Assembly: GCA_013396655.1 (NCBI GenBank) | Contig: WBMV01001910.1 | Span: forward strand, 186,001 to 250,000 | Origin: Campylorhamphus procurvoides | Taxonomy: Eukaryota > Chordata > Aves > Passeriformes > Dendrocolaptidae | Direction: 5' to 3' | Length of the DNA: 64,000 bases | Shown: piece by piece, positions 39,985 through 52,124 of the stretch | Position numbering within the stretch: the first letter of the stretch is position 1 | Layout of the letters: every line of letters starts with the position of its first letter | Notes under the pieces: model-generated | The model's input: only the letters and a program-made list of their open reading frames with translations | What the model was told of the DNA's origin: nothing | Databases searched by the model: none | Position numbers and translations under genes: made by a program

Positions 39985-41459
39985 GATTTGGACTAACCAA
40001 ATTCTCTACAGTGAAGAATGCTGAAAAAAATCCCACCAAAAAGACTAACTGGAAACATAACTAATGTCACTGTGCCAGTGAGTCCTTGGCTATAATCAAT
40101 GACCTCATCAATAAGTAATAAATTAAAGGTGAGGGAAGTCAATTTACTCCTCAGTGAAAGGAAATGTCCCTCAGACACCACAAAGTGCCAGAACACTCGG
40201 AAGCAGCTGCTTTGTAGGCTGAAGCCTTGGGTTCACCATAGGTGCTGTTAATAATGCTCATTCACAGTTACACTGCTGGGATTTTGAGAGAACCAAATGC
40301 ACTGAACTGACCACACCACAGTGTTTATCCTTAGTTCCCCTGGTTTTCCAGCCATCACTACACAAGCTACAAATGGAACCTTAAAAAGAAAAAAGTATGT
40401 TACAAGGCAGGGGTTTTGCCGTCCCTTTGTGATCGTGGTGAACAGGACAAAACAAAGAACAGATCAAAACAAAATCCTCCTTTCTGGCGTGAAGAAAGCC
40501 AAGCATGGAGAATTCCAGCCACACGGGAATTTGTTTCTGTGAAATACAGCATAATGATTACATAAAGAGTCTTTGATTACTGTAAAATTCAATGATACAT
40601 GCATTTCTAACAGCATTGGAATTCCTAAATGATTACACAAGCCTTTCATGTTTATTCATCAAATATTTAAAATACAGCATAATACAAAACACTGAACTAG
40701 TTCACTCTGAAATTTACTATGCTCAAGAAGATAGTCTCACCTTACATCCAAAGCATGTTTCTAACGTGATTTTTATATAGAATTATTTGCTTAGCTTTAG
40801 TTTTTAAGTACAAAATTTCAAATGTCAACATTGACTGGTACAAAAATATCCATAAGTGTAAAAGACTCTTCTGAGACATGGTAGAGGGTGAAAAATCTGT
40901 TCTGATAGATGGAATTTGTGCTGTTCTCAATTTCACAGCACACCCCAAAACTTCAAAAGCAGAATCTGTTTCCAACCTGTTTATAAGTGCCTGCTTTCGT
41001 AACACAAAAGCAAGAGCAGACCTACTACTGCTCCATATACCTTTCTTTGCAATCCTTACCGCATCTAATTATATTCTGAAATAACTAATAATGACTTAGA
41101 AAAAATTCTGCCACTGAAGGACTAGATTTTAAATCCACTGTATTTCTATTGCACATCAATAGCTACAATGGGAAGAGTTAGCCAGCAGTGTAAGCCTTCC
41201 CACAGGAGTTAGCAGGGCTCATTGAAACAACCTGAAACTACATTTGAAGGTGGAAAGGGGTAAAAGCAGCTTTGCTCAAGGTAAGCCTGAGCACTGCATG
41301 CATGAGTTTGAAGGGCTGGCTGCTAGGGAGGTCCTGCCCTTCCAGTGGAGAGAGGGGATGGAGATCCATGTGACAGCAAAGGCTCAAGGGTTATTGAGGT
41401 GTTAGAATCCATGGAAGCACCTGAGAACTGTCACACAGGAATTCAGGCTTCTCCCTCCA

Positions 41460-42730
41460 AAAAGATTTGGGGAACAAGAGCAGAGCTGAAGTGCATCCAC
41501 ACCAGTGCATGCAGCAACAGGAGAAGCTGGAAAACTGTGTGCAGTGGGAATATTGTGATATAGCTGCCATCATGGAAACATGGTGGGGTGATTTGCACAA
41601 CTGGAACGGTGTATTGGATGGCTACGAACCCTTCAGAAGGGATAGGAGAGGGGGAAGAGGTGCTGGGGGAGCCCTGGGTCTTAGGGAGGGTTTTGATAGA
41701 CTAGAGTTAATGATGGTGACAGGTAAGGATCAGGGGGAAGGCCAACAAGACAGGCAGACCACCCAACCAGGATGAAGAGGTGGACAAAATATTCCGTAAG
41801 CAGCTGGGGGAAGTCTCACTGTCACTAGTTCTTGCTCTCATGAGGGAACTTCAACTTTCCAGATATCAGCTGGAAATACAAACCAGCAGAAAGGAAACAG
41901 TCCAAGAGGTTCCTCAAGCATGTGGAAGAGACATTCCTGACACAGGCTTTGAATGAGCCAACTAGGGAGGACACCTCACCAGACCTATTGTTTGTGAACT
42001 GAGAAGGACTGGTGGGTGATGCGATGGTTGGAGGTCACCTTGGGCACAGTGATCATAAAATGATGAGAGTTTTCAATTCTCAGAAAAGTAAGGAAGAAGG
42101 GTCAGCAGAAGTGCCACCTTGGTCTTCCGGAGGGCAAACCTTGGCCTGTTTAGGAACATGGTTAACAGAGTCCCTTGGCAGGCAGACCTGAGGAGCAAAG
42201 GAGTGCATCAAGGCTGGACATTCTTCAAGAAGGAAATCCTAAAGACATGAGAGCAGGCCATCCCCGTGTGCCAAAAGATGAACTGGTGGAGAAGAAGACT
42301 GGCCTGGCTGAACAGAGGGCTTTGGCTGGAATTCAGGGAGAAAAAGAGTTTGTGATCTTTGGAAGAAAAGGAAGGCAACTCAGGAGGACCACAAGGATGC
42401 CATCAGGTTATGCAGGGAAAAAATTAGAAAGACCAAATTCCAGCTGGAACTTAATCTGGCTTATGTCATAGAAGACAACAAAAAATATTTCTATAAATAC
42501 ATTAGAAACAAATGGAGGGCTAAGGAGATTCTCTATCTCCTTTTGGATACGGGGGCACAGAGAGTGGCAAAGAATGAGGGAAAGACTGAGGTATTTAATG
42601 CCTTCTTTGCCTCAGACTTTAATAGCAAGACCAGTTGTTTGGGGACCAAGCCCCCTGAGCTGGAAGAACTGATCATTCACCCGACAATATTTGTGAAATT
42701 GCCAATGAGAACAAGCAAAGTTTATCCTTG
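41460..42730 (+). mobile_element. CR1 LINE fragment, ORF2 endonuclease region (decayed)
   Basis: This plus-strand fragment corresponds to the first part of CR1 ORF2, the apurinic-like endonuclease that nicks target DNA. Visible pieces are DIAAIMETWWGDLHNW and GYEPFRRDRRGGRG (41555-41660), in the expected order for the endonuclease N-terminus. A later part encodes a 'fpDISWKY'-like segment near 41860, 'GHSDHKM' near 42045, and 'VFNAFFASDFNSKTS' (42590-42640), which is the linker after the endonuclease. Several frameshifts and stops separate the pieces, so it is a pseudogene. The reverse-transcriptase part and 3' end are missing. The 5' limit is uncertain: diverged sequence from about 41160 may be the 5' UTR or ORF1 remains. 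It is the only CR1 here lying opposite to INPP4B. Confidence 0.85.
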
Positions 42731-43507
42731 AAGTAACTCAAACATTTCCACGTTGCTGCATTTACTTCAAGGAAACCCATACTCAGGAGGGCTGCAGTAC
42801 CCAGCCTTCTCACAGCACCATCCCTCCAGTGTCTTGTCCAGGGGATGCCAGGGCCAGAGGCACTGGGGGGAAAGCAGATCATCCTTCCCAAAGGACAGAA
42901 GTATGCCCTCAACCTGAGGCCATATTTTCACAGCCAGGTTGCTCCAGACTGACTAAAGAAACACCACACCATGCTCTTCTTTCTCTACTCACTGTATCAT
43001 GCATATTTCAGAGGAAAACATCCCAGCCTTCTAGAGTAGGCACATGCCCCTTGACCACTAAAAGCCATCATTAGAAATGATAGGGCAGTGCAATAGCCCC
43101 CTTGGGTTTGTTTGACCATTCTAATGGGGAGGATACATAAGGAGAACATATTTGAAAGGTTTTTAGACAGCGCTACAGAGATTGGAACAATCGTGCTTAT
43201 GTTAGTGAAATCCATAGCTTGCTAAAATAAAATCAGGAAAATGTTACCATTCACTAACTGGATCCCTTCTTTCTAAGAAATTTTCAAGGCACACCTTTAC
43301 ACTTTTACAGAATGCCATTGGTGTCATCACTAAGTAGTTTTACAAATCTTTTCAAAAATGTCAGCTCTTAGAGCAAACCTTTGCCTGATGTAAAGCAGCA
43401 TTTGGTTGGCAGGATAGTTAAAAAGGAACAGAAAATGGAAAATGAATGAACAGTAGGTTGCAATTTTCCCTGAAGATACAGCAATAGGGAGGAGCTTGCC
43501 TCAGTTA

Positions 43508-43530
43508 GAAAAAAATAAAATAAAATAAAA
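43508..43530. repeat. Short (AAAAT)n repeat
   Basis: Three AAAAT-type units follow an A-run in the large intron. No LINE or SINE body adjoins it, so it is not clearly a transposon tail. Confidence 0.65.
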
Positions 43531-45852
43531 GGGTAGGAGGAAAAGTAGGATGCTTTCAAAAGGAGAAAGATTTTTGCAAAGCCAAATCCTCCCATTGAAC
43601 TTTCAAGGGCTAGGCACAAAGCACTAAGGCTACAAATGGTCTATTCCTGTAACTTTCCCAATCTTGACACTTATCCACAATTCTCTTACAGATACACTAA
43701 GATATATGAAACCCTTTTGTCCTCTCAGCCACTTCAAAGAAAGGTTTTATTTCAATATAAAGCTAAAGGAAAGTCAGCAGTTGGAATTTCCCTTTATGCA
43801 TCCAAGAGTTTTAAAAATTACTGAGAAAGACTAACAATACCACTTTAGGTGGATCCCACATGCATGTGCCTAGAAGAATGAAAAACATTCCTCCTCCCCT
43901 CAAGGTCTCTAATAATGGTGCTTAGTAAAAATATCTAGTTTGTTGCAAAAAAAAAAAACCCTAAATCTACCATCAGGTATACATTTGTGGAAAAAAAGTA
44001 GATGATTTTTAAAAGAATAATGACTATCTAAAACTTTATTGCAAGTATTTCTGTGGGTAGGACTGCAGTACTATATAGTACTGCTCTATTAAGGAGAATG
44101 TGGTAATAAGTTTCTAATTTAAGGCAATATTTCTCTGCAAATCCTGCAGAGATGGCATGAACAGAACTTAGAAAAGGAAGACTTAAGTGGCTTTTTCTTT
44201 AAACGGAGTAGAGCACTTTCAACATCCCTTCAATTTTTGAAGAAAAACAGCTTCAGCAGTTTCAGTGTTCACAAGAGTGAGGGACCAAATGCACCTCGGG
44301 ACTTAGTCAGGCAGAGGGCAGGAAGGTGATGGGCAAGATTTCCCATTTATCTCTGCTAATGCATTTCACACCCTGCTCTGCAGCGTTCCTGATATTCAAA
44401 ATATTCAAGGCATGTGTTTCTTCAGTTGAGACGACCAACCACACCAAACTGCGTGGTGGTGTTGTGACAGAGATCGATGCCCACGAGGGAACATGGAACG
44501 TTGTCACTCCAGATCTGGCTTCATGACTGAACTCAAAATGCCTCTTGTTGTGATGAACAGGCTTCATTTCCCACTCTTCTCACTGGGATTCAGTTTTAAC
44601 AGGGATGTTCGCAATATTGAGAAACACACAAGGCAAGACCTTTGACAAACTTTCCTTCCTAGAGAGCAAGTTTAATAGAAGATTCAAACCCTGACAGTTA
44701 AAAGACATGTAATTTAAAGCCTAAATAATCTAAAATTGTCTTTTCATAACATACATTTCCATATCCAAACTGAGCTTCTATCCCCACTACTCCTGAAACT
44801 ATCAGATTAATCTAATTTTATTCTCAGTGATTAAGAGGAAATTTGGGAAGTAACAAATGCAAGAGCAGCCTGTTGAATGTGTGATATTTCAACTGTTTTG
44901 TGTACATTCAGTTTCTCTTTGCCCTCAGGAGATAACATTGCAGTTGTTTGTATCTTCAGCATCCCACGTGAACTCCAGTAACTATACCTATCCAAAGGAG
45001 ATTGTCTTTGAAGGGGTGATGCAAAGACCAGATACACAAAGTTGTCACCAGGTACACAAAGTTGCTCCTGTCCTGTGCTTCCAGCACTTGTCAGGTGGAT
45101 CTAAAGGAGGTGGCACAACTCACTGCATGTCATACCAGAACATTACAACAGCCCTTACCCTCAAGGTAAATAAATGTTATAGTACTTGCCTAAAAACATG
45201 CCCATGCTGCTCTGCACAATGAAGTTCAGGACGCTCTCTGCAGGACACAGAACAAAGTGTCTGCCTCCCACATTAGTCACAAGGATTTCTCTCCTCCTAA
45301 TGTAACAAATTCATCAGCTCTGTATTTGCTGTGGATCTGCCATGTGACAGTGGTACCTGACTCGTGCTAAGCAGTATTTTCACAGCTTTAAAACTTGCGA
45401 GATCAAACTGGGAAAACTTTCATGCTTGTAAGAAAGGTAAGAACAGCACTCTTGTGCAAAAGTAATACAGAGGTAATATTTGAACAGCTTATGAGCTATA
45501 ATTCTGATCTTAGTGGACAACAACTTAAAGAACAGGGGAAGCCTCAGCACTGCAACAAAACCCAGCTATCTAAAATCTTAAAGACTGTACAGCTCAAGCC
45601 AGCAAAATACAAATTTGCTCATGGCAATATGAGGAGAAAACCTTTGTGATGTAGAAACAGATGTCACTGTGCATTTCTCATAATACGGCATTACGCGCTG
45701 TTTTGTATGCATGGCTTCACTGGATATATTTAAATTACATTTCATAAACACTCTAACTTCTTTTTTCTAACTATATCAAAGTAAAGGAGGAATAGCATAG
45801 TCCTTTATTAACAGTTTCTATTTACATGCAAACTTACAGTAACCAATCACTT

Positions 45853-47037
45853 AGAATCACAGAATATTCTGAGTTGAAAGGACCCACAAGGATCATCAAG
45901 TCCAACTCCTGGCCCTGCACAGGACCATCCCCAAGAGTCACACCATGTGCTTGGGACTATCATCCAAGCAGTTACTGAGCTCTGCCAGCCTTGGTGCTGT
46001 GACCACTGCCCTGGGGAGCCTGTTCAGTGCCCAACCACCCTCTGGGTGAAAACCTTTTTACCTGATATCCAACCTAAGCATGCCCTGATACAATCCCAGG
46101 CCATTCCCTCAGGTCCTGTCACTGTCCCCACAGAGCAGAGATCAGTGCCTGCCCCTCCTCTGCCCCTCATGACGAAGTTGTACCTGCAGTGAGGTCTCCC
46201 CTCAGTCTCCTTTTCTCCAGCTGAACAGAACAAGTACCCTCAGCAGCTCCCCACACACTTCCCCTCAAGGTACTTCACCATCTTCATTGCCCTCCTTTGG
46301 ACAGTTTGTAAGAGCTTAATGTCCTTCTTATACTGCAGTGCCCCAAACTGCCCACAATATTCCAAGTGAGGCCGCCCCAGTGCAGAGCAGAGCGGGACAA
46401 TCCCCTCCCTCGCATGGCTGGTGATGCTGTGCCTGATGCCCCCAGGACAGGGTTGGCCCTTCTGGCTGCCAGGGCACTGCTGCTCATGTTCAACTTGCCA
46501 TCAAGCAGAACCCCCAGGTCCCTTTCATGGCACTGCTTTACAGCCTCTCATTCCCCAGTCTATACACACATCCAGGGTTGCCCCATCCCAGGTGCAGAAT
46601 CTGGCACTTTCCCTCATTGAACTTCACATGGTTGGTGATTGCCCAGCCCTCTAATTTGTCAAGGTCTTTGTGCAGAGCATCTTGACCTTCAAGGTAGTCA
46701 ACAGCTCTTCCCACTTTTGTATCCTCTGTAAACTTGCTTAGTATCTCTTCAAGTCCTGTATCCAAGTCATTTATGAAGATGTTGAACAGCACAGGGCTTA
46801 AGATGGAGCCCTGTGGAACCCCACTAGTGACAGGTCACCAGTCTGATGTTACCTCCTTCACTACTGCCCTCTGAGCTCGACCAGTGAGACCATTGTTCAC
46901 ACCCCACACAATGCGTTTATCCAGCTGTGCTGGACATTTTGTCCAGAAGGATCCTGTGGGAGAGAGGATTGAAAGTTTTACTGAAGTCCAAAAAGATTAC
47001 ATCAACTGGCTTCCCTTGATCAGCTAGGTGGACTAGT
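45853..47037 (-). mobile_element. CR1 LINE, 5'-truncated, with reverse-transcriptase remains
   Basis: This is the most complete LINE copy in the window, about 1.18 kb, reading along the minus strand from 47037 to its 3' end at 45853. Near 46990 it encodes a 'VIFLDFSKTFN' segment (RT motif A, with the first catalytic Asp). Near 46800 it has 'SGVPQGSIL' followed by LFNIFINDLDTGL (motif B region), and near 46730 'KFTEDTK', where the usual catalytic FADD pair has become TED. The remaining C-terminal ORF2 and the 3' UTR follow and end in 'attctgtgattct'-type sequence. The longest open part is 46538-46792. In-frame stops lie before it and frameshifts on either side, so it is inactive. The 5' end is an ordinary truncation inside the RT domain. 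Confidence 0.9.
46538..46792 (-). pseudogene. CR1 ORF2 reverse-transcriptase remnant (longest open piece)
   Basis: This 84-codon open piece within the CR1 at 45853-47037 covers the palm region after RT motif B, including INDLDTGLEE, KFTEDTK and DLDKLEGWAITNHVKFN. These are typical of CR1 ORF2. The catalytic FADD-like box reads FTED, so the first aspartate is replaced by glutamate. It has no independent start; the leading Met is an internal residue. It is not expected to make a functional protein. Confidence 0.85.
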
Positions 47038-50000
47038 CAAAATAAACAAGAAATAAAGAAATCTGTTTCATTATATTAAAAAGCCTCAATTACAGCAAGC
47101 CTGACACAGCCAAGATATAATTATGATGAACACCAGAGATGCATAAAAAGTGGAAAGTGAAGTCAGTGTGTCAAGCACAGTGAATGTGATCCCAGCTGCA
47201 CAGTACCTCAATATAATTAAACCACACTTCTTACATAATGTAAGTTAAATGATAGGCAAGAGTGAAGTTAACTATCGGATTTCTGGTACAGGAATACCAG
47301 CATTGCAAGGCTATTAAAACCTTTTTTAAAATAGCACCATGAGCAGCATGCCATCAGTGCCAAAAAAAAAATTCTGGTTGTTTGTCAGTGCAGAGCAAAC
47401 CCTTTCACTTCAGCATTATGACCTGTGTGCACCAATCGAACAGTATTTAATTATATCTGTATGCTAGCAAAAATCCAGCAGGTTTGAAAACGAGACCTAA
47501 TTCTCTTGTACAGGCAGGGTCTGGTTTAGGCAAGAAACAAGAAAATGCTTTACCCTGTAATGTATTCACTGCCCTTTCCCTGCCTTCTCTACAGTTTTCC
47601 ATTTGAGGCAGTAAAATCCTGCTGAGTTTAATTAATGCACAGAATTCAGTTCCTATAATTTCACTTTAACAAGAGAAATAAGACAAGTTAAAGTATTTAT
47701 TTGTGACAAGGGATATTAGCTGCCTTGAGCTTATTAACTGGAGTAACCAGTAGCATAGGCCTGATGTTGAGGAAATTACTAGTGGAGCTTTTTACCCAAT
47801 TCCTACAAAACTTTTTGCAGTCAGATCCAAGCTTTCTTTCTGCCATAAGTGCTCAATTAAAGGAGCTGATGGCTGGCTCTGGAAGCACAGCCTAGCAGAC
47901 CTAACAGCCTTGGATTCCCCTCCATCCCCAACTGCTTTAGTTGCCTGTTTGGAGAAATGGTGGGGCTACATTTTGCAGTCATAAGCTGTGACAGCAGCTT
48001 CTGAGGAACAAGAAAGACAACTTTTCTGTAGCCTGCATAATCAGAACTGTGAAGCCATAACACTTGGAGCAGTCTTAATGGCAAAGGGACACATCCCCCC
48101 TCTTGAAGGTCTGTGAGTCGCAGCTATGCTGGCAATGGTATCAAGTTATAGCTCGTTTAAACCTGACTTTTATGAATCTGTATCAACGTCCCAGACTCAA
48201 AAAAGGTCACCTGAGCTAACAGAAAGTGCAATGGCTTCCATTTATAGGTAAGAAAGTCAAGCTATAGGTTTTATTGCCACTGACATTCTAGGATGTAAAG
48301 CCCAAATATTGCCACAAATGAAGTTGCAGCCAGGGTGGCCTGGGCTCATTCACACATGCTGCAGTCCACCTTGATTTAAATCTTAGAGCTTATTTAATTT
48401 TTTCCTACCTACATGCAGCTTTAAAATGCCTGAAGAGTAAAAAAAGGTCAACGTATGTAAACCAGAAATGGGATTAACATTTTCCCTAGAAAAAGGTACT
48501 ATAAACTGGAGATCGAGAATGTTTCACATAGGAAAGACCTAAATGGTGTGACAAAAGGGAAAGGTATTCTCTCTTATGACTTACGAGCCACATTAATGAG
48601 ATTCTCTGGGAGAGACTCTAGTCCTGTACTACAATTGTAAGGAACAGTTATAAAAGGTTCTCCCAGGTTTGCAGAAAGCTTAACAAAATATATTCATTCA
48701 CTAGGCTAGATATTCTCCTGTGTAAGAGACAGTATAACAGCCTGAAACTAGACAAATACCAGCTCTATGAAGGCCCCTTTTTTCCGCTTCCAGGTAGGAT
48801 ATTTTCCATCATCTGTCAGTCACAATGAAACTGGAAGGGAAGGGCCAAAATCCAACTCCACTCACTCAATTCCTGTTACCAGCCCACAGCTGAAAACTCT
48901 ACTGAATAAACAGCACATCGCATTTTAAGTCCCTGTAGTCTAATGCTTAACCAAAAATTAAAACGTATACATTGTGAAAACACGTGTTCATGCCCTTTCC
49001 CAGTTTTCCTTAAACAGAAAAAAGCACAGTGAGGAGACAGAACAACTTGTTTGCTCACAAAGACCGAAAATTTAAACAAGCATATTCACTGTTTTCTACC
49101 TGACAAAAATTAGGAGTTCTCTAAACACAGAACTTCACTTTCATAAGCAGTTCAAAGACAGTCTCAAGTTGTAAATTATGCTTTTAATTTCCTTCTTATA
49201 GATAATGAACACATATGCAGTCATGACATAAGCTTGCCCGTCTTTAATCACACTGGGTGCCAATTACAGATACATAAAGAGCAATTCAGATAATGAAATA
49301 CAGGTGTCAAGGGCCATTCTGGATGCCCAAGAGAAAGCTATCAGCTGGACTCCAGCTGCCACAGAACTAAAACTCAGATCTCCTGCAGGTCCTATGACGA
49401 CATCTAGCTCCGTAAGGCTGTCTGAGATCACCTGGAGCACATAAAGTGGCACTCAAGGCCTGTATTTGGCAGCTAAATCACTCAAATAGACCCAACAGTC
49501 CCACCGACCTCCGTATATCATCTTGAGTGTGTAACTTTGCAAGAATAAAAAGCTGACTCTGCATCCAAAAATGTACGACACCAGAACCCCAAATGATTCA
49601 CCTTTGGCAGTGACACTGTAGAGCTTGGACTGTTACAAATGAATAACAGAAGCAGCCACAGAAAGGCTGTTGACCGCAGGAGAGATTAAAATAAAATACG
49701 ATTATCTCTCTCAAACATCAGGTTACAGGCTCTACTGTCATTCTGGTTTGGGCATATAAGTAAAGTATTATCAGAAACATATTTCTGAAAAATTTTTCAC
49801 GGTGGTGTTATCTGAGTTGATTCCGTATGTTCTCTGCCCTCAAAAAGCACAAAAGAGCAATTTTTATTTGCCAAGAATATCTGTGCTGATTCATGTAACC
49901 AGTTAAAAAGCCAAGAGCAAAGTGTCCATCCAAAGTGCATGCTTCTCTTTCTCTGTTCTCTAATATAACAACAAAAGATGATGTAGACTTTAGGCATAAA

Positions 50001-50132
50001 AGAACAACAAAAACAATCCTACACCAACCTATTTCCCCCATTTGCATACTTGCTAAAGAGAGCCCAAGAACAACATGACAAGAAACAAATTCCTCAGAAA
50101 GACTTATGGAAGAAATGAAGCAAAGCACTTAC

Positions 50133-50249
50133 CGTGTCTTGAGATTTATCTTTGACATCATAGACTGTTAGTTTTATTTTAGTCTCCTCATAGATGGGGT
50201 ATTCCGGTGGGAATGTCACACCAGTCAAAAACAGTGGATCTCTTGTACC
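50133..50249 (-). CDS. INPP4B: INPP4B coding exon B (core of the C2 domain)
   Basis: This exon is exactly 39 codons (117 nt), in phase 0 at both ends. It begins [18 protein letters not shown] and ends [14 protein letters not shown]. The GTRDPLF segment matches the common C2 motif 'GTxNPxF/W', and [11 protein letters not shown] is the usual C2 strand followed by an acidic loop. The acceptor TTACACAG and donor GTAAGT are strong. It is almost identical to my memory of human INPP4B, with Pro for Ser in the PPEYP stretch as one difference. INPP4A has the related VKLSVYDVKDRSQGT here but a quite different preceding segment, which supports the INPP4B call. The exon is separated from exon C by an intron of about 41.3 kb that contains most of the transposon remains in the window. 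Confidence 0.96.
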
Positions 50250-52124
50250 CTGTGTAACATGAGCAAACATTCAGTGAGGTAACAGCTGTGCAATGTGTGC
50301 TATGGCAGTGGGGAGGGATAGAAACCTGCAAGGTGTCAGCTGTCTAGAGCAGAGACACGGGAACGGCTAAGGATCACTACATAATCAACAAGAAAACCCA
50401 AAAAAGCTTAAAACTTTGCCAGGAAAATTTCAAGACAAACAAACAAAGCCCAAAAAAACCCCACAACAACTTTCCGGAAAGTTTTTTTTTTAACTGCAAA
50501 AGATATTAAGTGCTGCTGAAACTGAGCCTAGCAACATGTCTTTAAACAGCTCAGCCGGCAGGTATCAGTATCTGGAACACAACCTGTAACAACCAAACCC
50601 TTTCTTACTCCCACGACACTTTCTGAAAGTACTGCAATTTCATCTTAATTTAAATGAGCTAAAGATATGACTTGCACACTCATAAAAAAATAGAGTTTGG
50701 ATTAAGTCAAAGTAATAAGTGTATAGAAATGCTGCAGAGACTCTCTATTACCTTAAGGATCTTGGTCAGTGGAGGGGGGATTGAAATACCCCTCTTTAAG
50801 CAGTAGTGTAATAATGTCACATTCCTGTGCTTTGTAACATTATGATTATATCTAAAAGCTGAACACAGAGGTAACTATATCGTAGCTTCAGATATACAAT
50901 TAAATGAATCATATAAAATGCTGTTTATAATTTCTTAATGTTTAATTAGACTTAATTTCCAAAGATTACCAGACTTACGTATACTTAAATTTTCCATTCA
51001 GTTAAAAAAAAGGTTTGAGCACGATAATTTATCTTAAAGAAAATAACTTTCTGTGTCCCTGCCTTCCTCTTCTCCAAAGCTTAACTATGAAGCTGAGAGC
51101 CTTGACAAAACAAATTCAGGTATTTATTGAGACCTAGGACATTGTGTTAGGAAATGCATCCACTTCTAACAAAAAAAAATCTATTCCATCATTTGCACGA
51201 CATCATTCCAGACAGTCTGCAATGAAACATCCTGATCAGATACAAGACATTTGAATTAAGCAGTTTCAGAATGGTTGAGGGCTGAAACCCCAGTAATTTA
51301 ATTAGTAGCTGGTTGAAAGTAATTACACAAAGAGCTCGTGAAATATTCTCATTGTATTTAACAGTTAAAATGAGCCTTTGGCAAAATCACATGTGTGTGT
51401 TTGCAGTGAGACTTCCCTGCTCTTAATGAGCCTCTCTGGTAAGTTCAGTGAGTTACACCTCCATTGCCTGCTCACATTTCATTGCCTCTCAACTATTTCT
51501 GCTGCTTCTGACACTGGTGCTTACAGGGCAAAGCCAAGACCAGCAAAGCAGCCTCAGACAGCTTTTGTTGTAATGCGTGATGCAAGTTGCTAATTATTTT
51601 ACATAAAGTCACAGACATTACCTACACACATTCTTTTCAAAATTATGGAAGTAGGGTAATATTTTTTTCAAATTGCAAAACCATCAACCCTCTAATGTAA
51701 AAAAAACAGAACAAGAAACAAAAATGGTAACAGAACCACACAATACACCTATGGTCTCCTGCAATTTAAAAACACTTTACAAACTCACTGCTACTCTTAA
51801 TTCAGTTTCAGTTTGTGTTGACTTGCCCCTTCATGAGAGAAAACTTATCCCCTGTTGCATTCTAAACCTCTGTCTGGAGAACTGGACTATTCTCCACGAC
51901 TCTGCTTGGAACAACAGAGCTTTCATGAAAAGCCAAGTTAATTTCTGTTTATCCTGGTGAAATGCCAAGAACTATGGAACACTTAGGTATGCTTCACTAA
52001 CTGCCAGAGTGTGCCTGCCTTACCCAAGACTATGCACTAACTTGTTTCATTTCTCATTCACTTTCTAAGGAAGAAATGAGCAATTCATTAATCAACATGT
52101 TAATGGAATAAGAAAGACTCTCAC
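50250..52124 (-). other. INPP4B: INPP4B intron between exons A and B
   Basis: This is a 1,875-bp intron with donor GTGAG and acceptor TTACACAG. It contains AT-rich unique sequence with a few homopolymer A/T runs. I saw no transposon or RNA gene. Confidence 0.88.

Larger units (their letters stand above)
8868..50132 (-). other. INPP4B: Large INPP4B intron between exons B and C
   Basis: This 41,265-bp intron makes up two thirds of the window. Its ends are the exon B donor GTAAGT and the exon C acceptor CTCTCAG. It holds CR1 fragments near 11.3, 20.8, 30.3-31.4, 41.5-42.7 and 45.9-47.0 kb, one tRNA-derived SINE, a probable assembly duplication and an assembly gap, each listed separately. I recognised nothing in the long stretches 8868-11250, 11350-20800, 20885-30260, 31370-39800, 40000-41150, 42735-45850 and 47040-50130, apart from small simple repeats and a few GC- or CpG-richer segments noted among the findings. 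Confidence 0.85.

Noticed and set aside
41460..47037. The plus-strand endonuclease piece and the minus-strand RT piece as one twin-primed CR1 insertion
   Set aside because: In twin priming the inverted 5' part would adjoin the 5' end of the RT piece, above 47037. Here it lies beyond the 3' tail, 3.1 kb away.
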